From CAISCU01 sp051861545 (GTDB lineage Bacteria; Bacteroidota; Bacteroidia; UKL13-3): DNA of 64,000 nt. A program made the position numbers and the translations under genes. Below the pieces are notes generated by a model that did not search any database, was not told the DNA's origin, and saw only the letters and a program-made list of their open reading frames with translations. The DNA is taken from the NCBI GenBank assembly GCA_051861545.1, contig JBIMKP010000013.1, positions 30,461 to 94,460 on the forward strand, read 5' to 3'. This document shows, in pieces, positions 31,550 through 39,812 of the stretch. Each line of letters opens with the position of its first letter. Position 1 is the first letter of the stretch.

Positions 31550-31998
31550 AACTAATTGTTAATGCCAATATTATTTTTAGTGGGATTTTAAATTCCAATG
31601 GTAAAATAGGAGACTTATTGATTAATTCGAAAAAATTCATTGAGTTAATTGCTCCTGATTTTTTGCGTTTAGAAATTTATAATCATTATCCTAAATTATG
31701 TAAAATTTCGAAGATGTCTGAGGAGCAAGTTCGAGAAGCTGAATTCCAAATTTATAAAGGAATTAAATTTATTTCTGAGGAACAGATTAAACTAGGTGCT
31801 TGGAAAGATGCCGAAAAGCTTGTTTTAGATATCGACCCAAAGGATACACATTATATTGCCTATTCTAAGCATTTTCGTTGTAAACTCTGGAGTGGTGATA
31901 AGGCATTAATGATTGGACTTAGGAAGAAAGGATTCAAAAATATTATTTCTACGGAAGAGCTTTATGATTGGAGAAAGAAAAAAGAATCAGGTTTTTGA
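31546..31998 (+). CDS. PIN-domain toxin (PIN_2-like), possibly catalytically altered
   Basis: A 150-residue PIN-fold protein; PIN toxins are Mg/Mn-dependent RNases. The start is the GTG that overlaps the antitoxin stop. Expected acidic residues are at the Glu of LRLEIYNHYPKL, the Asp of IDPKDTHYIAYS, and the Asp of LWSGDKALM. The first metal-binding position, normally Asp in the opening V-D-x-N-I strand, is Asn here (N6 in LIVNANIIFSG; codon AAT). This would be expected to weaken catalysis, unless the subfamily tolerates it. C-terminal EELYDWRKKK. A terminator follows after about 60 bp. Confidence 0.75.
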   Translation: MKLIVNANIIFSGILNSNGKIGDLLINSKKFIELIAPDFLRLEIYNHYPKLCKISKMSEEQVREAEFQIYKGIKFISEEQIKLGAWKDAEKLVLDIDPKDTHYIAYSKHFRCKLWSGDKALMIGLRKKGFKNIISTEELYDWRKKKESGF

Positions 31999-32060
31999 AA
32001 GGAAGTAAAAGGAGTATTAGGTTCTCATTATTAAGTTCTAAAACACAAAATTTTTGCATA

Positions 32061-32097
32061 AAAAAAAGCCGGCTCTGGGGACCGGCTTTTCTTTTTT
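32061..32097. terminator. Bidirectional terminator between the PIN gene and pdhC
   Basis: AAAAGCCGG, an 8-base loop and CCGGCTTTT, then CTTTTTT. GC-rich 9-bp stem with A and T runs on both sides, between converging genes. Confidence 0.9.
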
Positions 32098-32109
32098 ATA
32101 GGATATGGA

Positions 32110-33354
32110 TTAAACCAACATCTTCACTGGATTTTCTAACAAATCTTTAAGCGTTTGTAAGAATGAAGATCCAACCGCTCCATCCACAACACGGTGGTCG
32201 CAGCTCAATGTTACTTTCATAACATTACCAACTTTCATTTGTCCGTTTTCTACAATTACTGCCTCTTTAGCAGCTCCAATGGCTAAAATACAAGCATCTG
32301 GTGGATTGATGATTGCAGTGAATTCATCAATTCCAAACATGCCTAAATTGCTAATAGTAAATGTATTTCCTTCGAACTCGTTTGGTTGTAATTTTTTGTT
32401 TTTAGCTTTATCTGCCAATTGTTTTACTTCAGCACTGATATGGGCAATGCTTTTATTATCTGCAAATTTTACAACAGGAACAATCAATCCATCTTCAATA
32501 GCAACCGCTACACCAATATGAATATGGTGGTTGTATCTGATTTTATCACCTAACCAAGATGTATTAACATTTGGATTTTTTCTTAAACTCAATGCCACAG
32601 CTTTGATAATGATATCATTCATCGAGATTTTTACATCTGTGAATTCATTCATTTGTTTTCTTGCTGCAATGGCTTTATCCATGTTAATCGACATGGTTAA
32701 ATAGAAATGAGGTGCAGTATGTTTGCTTTCACTTAAGCGACGGGCAATTACTTTTCTCATTTGACTCAAATTCACTTCCTCATAACTTTCTTGAGCTACG
32801 ATTTGTGGCAAACTTACAACGCTTGCTGCAGGAGCTGAAGCAGGTTTGCTTGCTGGAGTAAAGTTTTCAATGTCCTTTTTAATGATTCTACCATTATCGC
32901 CACTTCCTTGAACCATCGATAAATCAATGCCTTTTTCTTTAGCAATATTTTTAGCTAAAGGAGAAGCTTTTACTCGTCCATCATTGTTGTTAGTAGCATG
33001 AACTGTTTCAATAGGTGCATTAGAAACTTCTTCTTTTTTAACTTCTTCTGCTACTGGAGCTGCAGCCGGTGCAGCAGCTGTTGAAGCACCTGCTAGTAAA
33101 GCAGAAATATCTTCGCCTTTCTGACCAACAATTGCAATTAATGCATCAACCGGAACAGAACCACCAGCAGGAATTCCTATATGTAAAAGTGTTCCTTTTA
33201 CATAGTTTTCCAACTCCATAGTTGCCTTATCGGTTTCTACCTCTGCAAGGATATCACCGGATTTAATATCATCACCCACCTGTTTTAGCCATGAAACAAT
33301 AACTCCTTCGGTCATTGTATCGCTCATTTTGGGCATGCGGATTACTTCAGCCAT
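32110..33354 (-). CDS. pdhC: Dihydrolipoamide acetyltransferase, E2 of the pyruvate dehydrogenase complex
   Basis: A 414-residue E2 core protein that moves the acetyl group from lipoyl-lysine to CoA. The N-terminal lipoyl domain (1-80) carries the lipoylated Lys in EVETDKATME. An Ala/Pro/Glu-rich flexible linker follows. The peripheral subunit-binding domain, about 125-165 (KASPLAKNIAKEKGIDLSMV and GSGDNGRIIKKDI), holds E1/E3. After a second Ala/Pro linker, the catalytic domain (about 190-414) includes the active-site His in LSCDHRVVDGAVG. The lipoyl-domain opening MAEVIRMPKMSDTMTEG is the pyruvate, not the 2-oxoglutarate, type. Length is typical. The E1 and E3 genes are not in this window. 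Confidence 0.93.
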   Translation of the reverse strand: MAEVIRMPKMSDTMTEGVIVSWLKQVGDDIKSGDILAEVETDKATMELENYVKGTLLHIGIPAGGSVPVDALIAIVGQKGEDISALLAGASTAAAPAAAPVAEEVKKEEVSNAPIETVHATNNNDGRVKASPLAKNIAKEKGIDLSMVQGSGDNGRIIKKDIENFTPASKPASAPAASVVSLPQIVAQESYEEVNLSQMRKVIARRLSESKHTAPHFYLTMSINMDKAIAARKQMNEFTDVKISMNDIIIKAVALSLRKNPNVNTSWLGDKIRYNHHIHIGVAVAIEDGLIVPVVKFADNKSIAHISAEVKQLADKAKNKKLQPNEFEGNTFTISNLGMFGIDEFTAIINPPDACILAIGAAKEAVIVENGQMKVGNVMKVTLSCDHRVVDGAVGSSFLQTLKDLLENPVKMLV

Positions 33355-33532
33355 TTTTTTATAAATTTAAGAGAACCGCAAAAATAAGATTTGAATCGTC
33401 TAATGCAATAATCTACGCGAAATCTAAGCTAAAAGAATAAGATTATTCCTGAATTTTACATTTGCTGTTGAAATATTCTTAATAAAAGCCTCTAAAAGCC
33501 GCCTTATTTCGTGGTTTCTATAATTTCACTCC

Positions 33533-34327
33533 ATGAACCAGTACGAAAACCTCCTTAAGCATATTTATGAAACCGGTACTTTTAAATCTGATAGAACCGG
33601 AACCGGCACTAAAAGTATTTTCGGAGCTCAAATCAGATTCAACTTGCAGGATGGTTTTCCACTTGTCACTACTAAAAAAGTTCATTTAAAATCAATCATT
33701 TACGAATTGTTATGGTTCATTAAAGGTGAAACCAATACTAAATACCTTAAGGAAAATAATGTAAGTATTTGGGATGAATGGGCTTCGCCTGAAGGAGAAT
33801 TAGGTCCTGTTTACGGTTATCAGTGGAGAAGTTGGCCTACTCAAGATGGTGGACATATCGACCAATTAAGTGAGCTGATTGAAACAATCAAGAAAAATCC
33901 TGATTCAAGAAGAATGATTGTTAGTGCTTGGAATGTGGCTGATTTATCAAAAATGGCTTTGATGCCTTGTCATGCATTTTTTCAGTTTTATGTTGCTGAT
34001 GGAAAATTAAGCTGTCAACTTTACCAAAGAAGTGCTGATATGTTTTTAGGAGTGCCATTTAATATTGCTTCTTACGCTTTATTAACCATGATGATTGCTA
34101 AAGTTTGTAATTTAGAAGTAGGAGATTTTGTGCATACTTTTGGGGATGCTCATATTTACAGCAATCATTTTGAGCAGGTTGAATTGCAGTTGAGTAGAGA
34201 GCCTCGTCCTTATCCTACTATGAAAATTAAAGGAAACCAAGAGACTATTTTTGATTTTAAGTTTGAAGATTTTGAATTAGAAAATTATAATCCTCATCCA
34301 GCAATTAAAGGTGCTGTAGCTGTATAA
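33533..34327 (+). CDS. thyA: Thymidylate synthase
   Basis: A 264-residue enzyme that methylates dUMP to dTMP with 5,10-methylene-THF as donor and reductant. The catalytic cysteine is C146 in LMPCHAFFQFYV, the same position as in E. coli. Other landmarks: DRTGTGTKSIFG at the N-terminus, GPVYGYQWRSW, CQLYQRSADMFLGVPFNIASYALL and FGDAHIYSNH. It ends HPAIKGAVAV, the usual KxxVAV/I C-terminus that closes the active site. It is a normal-length homodimer subunit. DHFR (folA), often the next gene, is absent here; a Ntn-hydrolase-like gene follows instead. Confidence 0.97.
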   Translation: MNQYENLLKHIYETGTFKSDRTGTGTKSIFGAQIRFNLQDGFPLVTTKKVHLKSIIYELLWFIKGETNTKYLKENNVSIWDEWASPEGELGPVYGYQWRSWPTQDGGHIDQLSELIETIKKNPDSRRMIVSAWNVADLSKMALMPCHAFFQFYVADGKLSCQLYQRSADMFLGVPFNIASYALLTMMIAKVCNLEVGDFVHTFGDAHIYSNHFEQVELQLSREPRPYPTMKIKGNQETIFDFKFEDFELENYNPHPAIKGAVAV

Positions 34328-34426
34328 ATTAAAATACCTTATTTTTTCTTTATTCCAATGTGTTGTTTATAAACTGCAATTAACTCTAAAATATCTCGTT
34401 AGCTTGCAATAAAATGTAGCTTTTTT

Positions 34427-35713
34427 ATGAGAAATTACCTGAAGTTAATAATCCCTGTTTTAATTTATTTACTAGGCTTTACCAGTGTTTATGCTTGTAG
34501 TGGCTATAAGCTTACATTAGGTAATAAAACTGTTTTCGGCAGTAATGAAGATGCTTGGCGTTTAACTTCTCGATTGTGGTTTGAAAATGCTATGGCCAAG
34601 AGTCAATATGGTGCCGCATTTACAGGTTCTAGGTTCGATGGTGAAAATGGATTTGCTCCACAATCGGGCATGAATGAAATGGGATTGGCTTTTGAAAGAC
34701 TAGCTTCCTATCATCCAAAACTCGATAAAAAATCAGGAGAAAAAGAAATTACCAATCCCACAATCTATCTTAAAAACATACTTCATACTTGCAAAAATGT
34801 TGAGGAAGTAAAAGCCTATATTGAAAATTATGATTACTCATTTTTTATAGAAGATGTATTTTTATACGTAGATAAATCAGGTAAATATTTAGTGGTTGAG
34901 CCTTATAAAATTATAGAAGGAGCTGATGATAAATATGTGATTTCGAATTTCTGTCCATCAATTACAAGTCAAGAATATGCTTTAGGTTTAGGGCGTTATA
35001 GAAATGGAATTTCATTTTTAAACAATAAAATAGACACTAGTTTAGAGTTCTGTAAAGCCTTATCAGATACCATGCATGTATGCAGAAATAAAATTGGAGA
35101 TGGAACATTGCTTACTTCAATCTGGGATTTACAAAATGGGATTTTTAACCTTTATTTTTATCATGATTTTTCTAAAACCATACAGTATAATTTAAAAGAA
35201 GAACTTCTTAAAGGAGATACACTAATTGCTATAGATTCCTTGTTTCCAATAAATGCTGAATTTCAAAAATTGGCTTCTTACCAAATACCTAAAAACAATA
35301 TCAAAATTGCCGTTTTTATTCTCTTTTCCGCAGTAATATTTTTAATGACTTTCCTTTATTTGGGCTTTTTATTTTTTAGAAACATTAATAAAGGTAAGTT
35401 TCCTGTTATTGGGAAATTGCTCATTCCATTGAGTTTAGCGATGTTTTATTATATGTATGTTTTGAGTGGAAGTATTACAGTGTTTTATTTTGATGCACCT
35501 TATTATGACTCTTCAAACATTTTAATTAGTTTAAGTTCTTATTTGCCCTTTGTAGTTTTAGTATCTATTTTACCATTGATTTATTTTGGATTTCAATCAA
35601 TAAAAAACAGAAATTTAAACAAACTATCTATCATGCTTCTTATAGTGAATAGTTTGGTTTATTTAGGATTGATTGGGCTGTTTAATTATTGGGGATTTTA
35701 CCAAATAATCTAA
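34427..35713 (+). CDS. Ntn-hydrolase-like (choloylglycine hydrolase / C45-type) protein with C-terminal membrane domain
   Basis: A 428-residue protein. A hydrophobic signal (about 5-22) is followed directly by C24 in YACSGYKLTLGNKTVFGSNED, which reads like the start of a linear-amide Ntn hydrolase: nucleophile Cys, then G-x-x-x-x-GSNED. The acyl-hydrolase-like domain spans about 24-285, with FAPQSGMNEMGLAFE, KNVEEVKAYIENYD and ISNFC. Four transmembrane helices follow (about 290-312, 325-345, 365-385 and 400-422). Cleavage of the signal right before C24 would expose the nucleophile and avoid self-processing; lipidation at this Cys is the competing possibility. The substrate is unknown (amide or peptide bond). 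It has no operon partners. Confidence 0.7.
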   Translation: MRNYLKLIIPVLIYLLGFTSVYACSGYKLTLGNKTVFGSNEDAWRLTSRLWFENAMAKSQYGAAFTGSRFDGENGFAPQSGMNEMGLAFERLASYHPKLDKKSGEKEITNPTIYLKNILHTCKNVEEVKAYIENYDYSFFIEDVFLYVDKSGKYLVVEPYKIIEGADDKYVISNFCPSITSQEYALGLGRYRNGISFLNNKIDTSLEFCKALSDTMHVCRNKIGDGTLLTSIWDLQNGIFNLYFYHDFSKTIQYNLKEELLKGDTLIAIDSLFPINAEFQKLASYQIPKNNIKIAVFILFSAVIFLMTFLYLGFLFFRNINKGKFPVIGKLLIPLSLAMFYYMYVLSGSITVFYFDAPYYDSSNILISLSSYLPFVVLVSILPLIYFGFQSIKNRNLNKLSIMLLIVNSLVYLGLIGLFNYWGFYQII

Positions 35714-35717
35714 AATA

Positions 35718-35749
35718 CTTTGATTGATTCAGTTTTAAATCATTCAAAG
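35718..35749 (+). terminator. Possible hairpin terminator after the Ntn-hydrolase gene
   Basis: CTTTGATTGATT, an 8-base loop and AATCATTCAAAG: a 12-bp stem with one mismatch. A good T-tract is missing, so termination efficiency is doubtful. Confidence 0.35.
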
Positions 35750-35770
35750 AATTAAAATCAATAGAATAAA

Positions 35771-36154
35771 CTATTGTCTTTCAATCCTGAATTCATGCAC
35801 TAGTAGGCCATTTCCAGTATCTTTTAAAAATAAATATGCTCTATATTTTCCTGTAGCTGCTTCGTAAGTTGCAATTGCATACTGCGCACCTTGTCCTGAT
35901 GCTCCTTTATGTTGAAGTGTAACTGATTTTGGAGGGTTTTTAGCAAAGAAATTCTTTAACATTTGTTCAGCTTGTTGTTTGCTATATATACCTTCATTAT
36001 CCAAAAGAGTGAGTTCAACACTATTGTTAAATGAACGAGTCATTTCCTTGGAATTTCCTGCTTTTAGGGCATTTAAAATATCGTCAAAAGTATCCGCAAA
36101 TACCGCTATTGGAAAGAATGCTAGTAATAGTATTAAAATTCTAAACTTTTTCAT
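35771..36154 (-). CDS. DUF4783-family exported protein
   Basis: A 127-residue protein with a signal peptide (MKKFRILILLLAFFPIAVFA, cleaved near residue 20) and a small alpha+beta domain of the SnoaL/NTF2-like type. Recognisable pieces are DDILNALKAGNSKEMTRSFNNSVELTLL, YSKQQAEQMLKNFFAKNPPKSVTL, YAIATYEAATGKYRAYLFL and VHEFRIER. This is the DUF4783 layout common in Bacteroidota. The frame is open 54 bp further upstream, but MKKFRIL at 36154 is the natural start. The function is unknown. It lies alone between two forward genes. Confidence 0.8.
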   Translation of the reverse strand: MKKFRILILLLAFFPIAVFADTFDDILNALKAGNSKEMTRSFNNSVELTLLDNEGIYSKQQAEQMLKNFFAKNPPKSVTLQHKGASGQGAQYAIATYEAATGKYRAYLFLKDTGNGLLVHEFRIERQ

Positions 36155-36277
36155 TTTAGGTGAAATTGTTATGTTTATTATGTCAGCAAGATACCAAAAC
36201 CATGCCAAAATTCAAGTGAAACCACTCATTTCCTTTCATTGCCTTTTATAATCAATTTTTCTCCATTGTTATATTCT

Positions 36278-36285
36278 TATATTTG
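36278..36285 (+). promoter_or_regulatory. TAnnTTTG -7 box before gpmI
   Basis: TATATTTG matches the -7 consensus exactly and lies 18 bp before the ATG at 36303. The -33 element is poor. Confidence 0.4.
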
Positions 36286-36302
36286 CTACTTAATTTTTTG
36301 CT

Positions 36303-37829
36303 ATGAACAAGCGTGTTATTTTATTAATATTAGATGGTTGGGGTAATGGTAAACCTTATGATGGAAATGCAATTAACTTAGCCAATAAGCCAAATTTCGA
36401 TTCACTAATCGCCAAATACCCAAATAGTGAGCTGCATACTTGTGGTGAATGGGTTGGTTTACCCGATGGACAAATGGGTAATTCGGAAGTTGGACATATG
36501 AATATTGGAGCAGGTAGAGTTGTATATCAACAGTTGGTTTTAATTAATAAAGCTTTTAGAGAAAACTTAGTTAAGGAAAATGAGGTTTTAATGTCGGCAT
36601 TGAAATACGCCAAAGACAATAATAAATCGGTACATTTTATTGGCTTAGTTAGTGATGGTGGTGTGCATAGTAGCATTGATCATCTTAAGGGTTTATGTTC
36701 TTTAATGAAAGATGAAAATATCTCAAATTTTTATATCCATGCTTTTACAGATGGCAGAGATACTGACCCTAGAGGTGGATTAAATTACCTAAAAGGTGTT
36801 CAAAATCATTTAGATAAAACTGGAGGTAAAATTGCATCTGTTACAGGTCGTTATTTCGCTATGGACAGGGACAAACGTTGGGAGAGAGTGAAATTGGCTT
36901 ATGATGCTTTGGTAAATGGGGTAGGAGAGAAGTCAACTGATTTGTTTGCATCAATATCATCAAAATACGCAGCTGATGAAACTGATGAATTTTTGAAGCC
37001 AATTATACTTCAAGAAAATGGAACCGATATTGCACATATTAAAGAGGGTGATGTTGTGATAAATTTTAATTTTAGAACAGATAGAGGTAGAGAAATTTCG
37101 ATGGCATTAACACAACAGGAATTTCCTGAACAAGCAATGAAGCCATTAAATTTGAAGTACATCACCTTAACCGATTACGATAAAACTTTTAAAAATGTTG
37201 AAGTTGTTTTTCCTGATATTGAATTGAATAATACATTAGGTGAAGTATTAGAAGCAAATGGAAAGAAACAAGTTAGAATTGCAGAAACTGAAAAATATCC
37301 TCATGTAACCTTCTTTTTTAGCGGAGGAAGAGAAACTCCATTTGAAGGTGAAGTTAGACATATGGCGCCATCACCAAAGGTTGCAACTTATGATTTACAA
37401 CCAGAAATGAGCGCTGAAGAGGTTTGTGGATTTACTTTGGGTGAAATTGAAAAAAATGAAGCTGATTTTATGGTAGTCAATTTTGCTAATCCTGATATGG
37501 TTGGACATACAGGAGTAATTCCAGCTGAAATTAAAGCAATTGAAAAAGTAGATGATTGTTTGGGTAGAGTTGTTAAAGCAGCTTTAGGAAAAGGTTATAG
37601 TTTATTGGTAACTGCCGATCATGGTAATGGTGAATACATGATTAATGTTGAAGATGGCACACCTAATACAGCTCATACCACCAACGATGTTCCGCTATTG
37701 TTAATTGAAAATGAGATTACCCGTAAAATAAAAAGTGGGAAATTAGCCGATTTGGCACCTACTACTTTGGCATTAATGGGAATTCCTCAACCAAAAGAAA
37801 TGGGCGGAGAAAATTTGTTATGCGATTAA
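36303..37829 (+). CDS. gpmI: Cofactor-independent phosphoglycerate mutase
   Basis: A 508-residue manganese enzyme converting 3-phosphoglycerate to 2-phosphoglycerate in glycolysis and gluconeogenesis. The phosphoserine nucleophile is S61 in MGNSEVGHMNIGAGR. Metal and phosphate sites include LLILDGWG at the N-terminus, FTDGRDTDPRGG, TGRYFAMDRDKRW, VVINFNFRTDRGREIS, VVNFANPDMVGHTG and VTADHGNGEYM. Length is canonical. Its stop codon overlaps the start of the next lipoprotein gene by 10 bp, so the two are translationally coupled. Confidence 0.97.
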   Translation: MNKRVILLILDGWGNGKPYDGNAINLANKPNFDSLIAKYPNSELHTCGEWVGLPDGQMGNSEVGHMNIGAGRVVYQQLVLINKAFRENLVKENEVLMSALKYAKDNNKSVHFIGLVSDGGVHSSIDHLKGLCSLMKDENISNFYIHAFTDGRDTDPRGGLNYLKGVQNHLDKTGGKIASVTGRYFAMDRDKRWERVKLAYDALVNGVGEKSTDLFASISSKYAADETDEFLKPIILQENGTDIAHIKEGDVVINFNFRTDRGREISMALTQQEFPEQAMKPLNLKYITLTDYDKTFKNVEVVFPDIELNNTLGEVLEANGKKQVRIAETEKYPHVTFFFSGGRETPFEGEVRHMAPSPKVATYDLQPEMSAEEVCGFTLGEIEKNEADFMVVNFANPDMVGHTGVIPAEIKAIEKVDDCLGRVVKAALGKGYSLLVTADHGNGEYMINVEDGTPNTAHTTNDVPLLLIENEITRKIKSGKLADLAPTTLALMGIPQPKEMGGENLLCD

Positions 37830-38350
37830 TTTATTTAGTCGTTTTATTGGCATTTTTTTCTTGTCAACAGCCCCAAATAACAGACCAAGAACTATTTGAT
37901 GTTCCTGAGTTTTTTGAAGGTGAAATGAATTTTGTAAAGCAGAATTTTACTAAGTTACATAAGTCTTATTTGTACGACAATAAAACTGATTCCTTGTTGA
38001 TGAATAAGTTTAATCTTGAAAAGGAATTACACGATTTTCTTGAACTCGATTTAAACAAAGCGGCTTATGTTGGGGCCTTTAAAAAATCAGAAATCAAACT
38101 TGATTCAGGTTTAGTTTTGTTGAAATATGAATCGGAGCAAAAAGGAGTGGATTTAAAAAAGGTAGAAATTGTTTTTAGAAATAGTACTCCAAAAAGTCTA
38201 AGATTTTATTTTGAAGAAACAAATAATTTATATGAATCTGGTAAGGAATTGTTCTATGAAACTAATAAAGGTTTTGTAATAAGTGGCTTTCAAAGAACCA
38301 AGTTTAAAAACCCAGTGAAATATAGGATTGAAGGTGAATATTTTCGTTAA
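37820..38350 (+). CDS. Putative lipoprotein coupled to gpmI
   Basis: A 176-residue protein of unknown function. A short signal with the lipobox cysteine C15 (AFFSC-QQPQ) marks it as a lipoprotein. The mature part is Lys/Glu-rich and predicted to be mixed helix and strand (KELHDFLELDLNKAAYVG, LLKYESEQKGVDLKKVEIVFRN, RFYFEETNNLYESGKELFYE). I see no family signature. It overlaps the end of gpmI by 10 bp and its coding frame starts with ATG CGA TTA, so it depends on gpmI translation. A metabolic link to gpmI is not implied. Confidence 0.65.
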   Translation: MRLIYLVVLLAFFSCQQPQITDQELFDVPEFFEGEMNFVKQNFTKLHKSYLYDNKTDSLLMNKFNLEKELHDFLELDLNKAAYVGAFKKSEIKLDSGLVLLKYESEQKGVDLKKVEIVFRNSTPKSLRFYFEETNNLYESGKELFYETNKGFVISGFQRTKFKNPVKYRIEGEYFR

Positions 38351-38412
38351 ATTTGAGTTTTGAAATTTTAATTGTATCTTAAATTATTTAATATTGTTAT
38401 AAACCTAAAATC

Positions 38413-38649
38413 ATGACTTATAAAGTTGTATGCCCAGTTGATGATAACAATCAAGTCATTATAAATTTACCTGCTAATTTCAGTAAAAAGAAAATAGTAA
38501 CTGTATATGTTGATGATTTAGTTGATTCCAAATTATCAAAAATGGAGCAATTAAAATCTGCGGCTACTGATTCTTTGTTTTTGGCAGATATTTCTGAAAT
38601 TCAACAAGACTTTGACTTTTTAGATAATGAAATCCAATATGAGGATTAA
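38413..38649 (+). CDS. Antitoxin-like partner of the MazF-type gene
   Basis: A 78-residue acidic protein (many Asp/Glu in the C-terminal third: ADISEIQQDFDFLDNEIQYED). The N-terminal half (YKVVCPVDDNNQVIINLPANFSKKKIVTVYVDDL) is beta-rich and could be an AbrB- or other small DNA-binding fold; the C-terminal acidic tail would wrap the toxin. It is not a classical MazE by eye. The toxin start codon lies inside its last codons, so the pair is a single unit. The antitoxin identity rests mainly on this context. Confidence 0.7.
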   Translation: MTYKVVCPVDDNNQVIINLPANFSKKKIVTVYVDDLVDSKLSKMEQLKSAATDSLFLADISEIQQDFDFLDNEIQYED

Positions 38650-38995
38650 AAAATGGGCAATATATCGTGCAAACCTTGACCCTGTTATTGGTTCTGAACA
38701 AGGTAAAACGAGACCAGTATTGGTTATAAGTGAAGATGAAATTAATGATATTCTTTCAATTGTAAATGTTCTTCCAATTACTTCACGAAAACCAAATAGG
38801 AAAATCTATCCTAATGAGACTTTTATTGAAGCAAATAAGTTTGGATTAAGTAATGACTCAATAGTACTTTGTCATCAAATTAGAACTTTAGATAAACAAA
38901 GGCTTTCACATCAAAATGGTATGATTGATAATTTAATTAATCAATCTGAAATTTTGGATGCTTTATGTTTTCAGCTTGGTATCGAAAGATCCTAA
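38639..38995 (+). CDS. MazF/PemK-family endoribonuclease toxin
   Basis: A 118-residue toxin of the MazF/PemK (CcdB-like SH3 fold) family, which cleaves mRNA at short specific sequences. It has the family opening KKWAIYRANLDPVIGSEQGKTRPVLVIS with the basic catalytic loop, then VNVLPITSRK and LCHQIRTLDKQRL. The Arg in KTRPVLV and the Ser/Thr in PITS are the expected active-site residues. ATG 38639 (MRIKKW) is preferred to an in-frame ATG at 38627, because family members begin M-x-I-K-x-x-x-I-Y. Both starts overlap the antitoxin end, so translation is coupled. It is compact, intact and probably functional. Confidence 0.88.
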   Translation: MRIKKWAIYRANLDPVIGSEQGKTRPVLVISEDEINDILSIVNVLPITSRKPNRKIYPNETFIEANKFGLSNDSIVLCHQIRTLDKQRLSHQNGMIDNLINQSEILDALCFQLGIERS

Positions 38996-39027
38996 AAGAT
39001 TCTCTTTTTACTCATACGGCAAATGGT

Positions 39028-39357
39028 TTATCCATTTAATTTTGGATTTTCTTTATGCCTATTACTATCTCTTTTGGTTTTTTTATCCATGTTTTTTTGA
39101 AAAGCTTCTGTTAAGTTCACTCCAGTTTGATTGGCTAAACAAATCAGAACCCACATAATATCGGCCATTTCATCGGCCATGTCTTTATCCGATTCGTTGT
39201 TTTTGAATGATTGTTCACCGTATTTTCTAGCCATTATTCTTGCCAGTTCACCCACTTCTTCCATTAGAATCGCGGTGTTGGTTAGTTCGTTAAAATAACG
39301 AACGCCAACTATTTTTATCCATTCATCAACTTGTTGTTGAGCTTCTTCTATGGTCAT
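39028..39357 (-). CDS. MazG-like nucleotide pyrophosphohydrolase
   Basis: A 109-residue all-alpha NTP pyrophosphohydrolase of the single-domain MazG-like type, which removes PPi from nucleotides (house-cleaning). The helical Mg-binding pattern is visible: ILMEEVGELARIM (E-x-x-E/G-E) and DMADEMADIMWVLICLANQTGVNLTEAF (the E-x-x-D of the second helix). The C-terminus is Lys-rich. It overlaps dtd by 4 bp and is the last gene of a leftward run that begins with the DUF2256 or xerD region. Its nucleotide preference is unknown. Confidence 0.88.
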   Translation of the reverse strand: MTIEEAQQQVDEWIKIVGVRYFNELTNTAILMEEVGELARIMARKYGEQSFKNNESDKDMADEMADIMWVLICLANQTGVNLTEAFQKNMDKKTKRDSNRHKENPKLNG

Positions 39358-39812
39358 GCGTTTAAGTCTTTTTTTGAATCAAGTAAAATAGTAACTGGTC
39401 CATCATTCATTAAACTTACTTTCATATCAGCGCCAAACTTGCCGGTTTGAATGGATTTCCCTAAATCTAATTCCACTTGTTTAATGAATTGTTCGTAAAG
39501 TGGAATAGCAATCTCAGGTCGTGCTGCTTTGATATAAGAAGGTCTGTTACCTTTTTGTGCATCTGCGTGTAAAGTAAACTGACTTACAAGCAAAATATCT
39601 CCTCCGGCATCTTTTATACTGATATTCATCACGCCATTTTCATCATTAAAAATTCGAAGTTTGCAAATTTTGCCACTCATCCATTCGAGGTCTTTCTGAT
39701 TGTCATTGGCTTCAAATCCTGCCAATATTACCAGTCCTGAATTAATTTTTCCAATGGTTTCACCATCAACTTTTACCTCGGCTTCGCCAACTCTTTGAAT
39801 TACTACTCTCAT
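39354..39812 (-). CDS. dtd: D-aminoacyl-tRNA deacylase
   Basis: A 152-residue homodimeric proofreading enzyme that removes D-amino acids (and glycine from tRNA-Ala) from mischarged tRNAs. Family marks: MRVVIQRVGEAEVKVDGE at the start, GDILLVSQFTLHADAQKGNRPSY (the SQFTLxAD box), and the Gly-cisPro chiral-selectivity motif in NDGPVTILLDS. Length and layout match the family exactly. It overlaps MazG (4 bp) and rsgA (1 bp, TAATG), so the three share one transcript. Confidence 0.97.
   Translation of the reverse strand: MRVVIQRVGEAEVKVDGETIGKINSGLVILAGFEANDNQKDLEWMSGKICKLRIFNDENGVMNISIKDAGGDILLVSQFTLHADAQKGNRPSYIKAARPEIAIPLYEQFIKQVELDLGKSIQTGKFGADMKVSLMNDGPVTILLDSKKDLNA

Noticed and set aside
31968..32150. 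60-codon frame over the terminator after the PIN gene
   Set aside because: It contains the hairpin and the end of pdhC antisense; no protein-like composition.
38958..39158. 66-codon frame overlapping the end of the MazF gene and mazG antisense
   Set aside because: Shadow frame; hydrophobic text arises from the antisense of the MazG tail.
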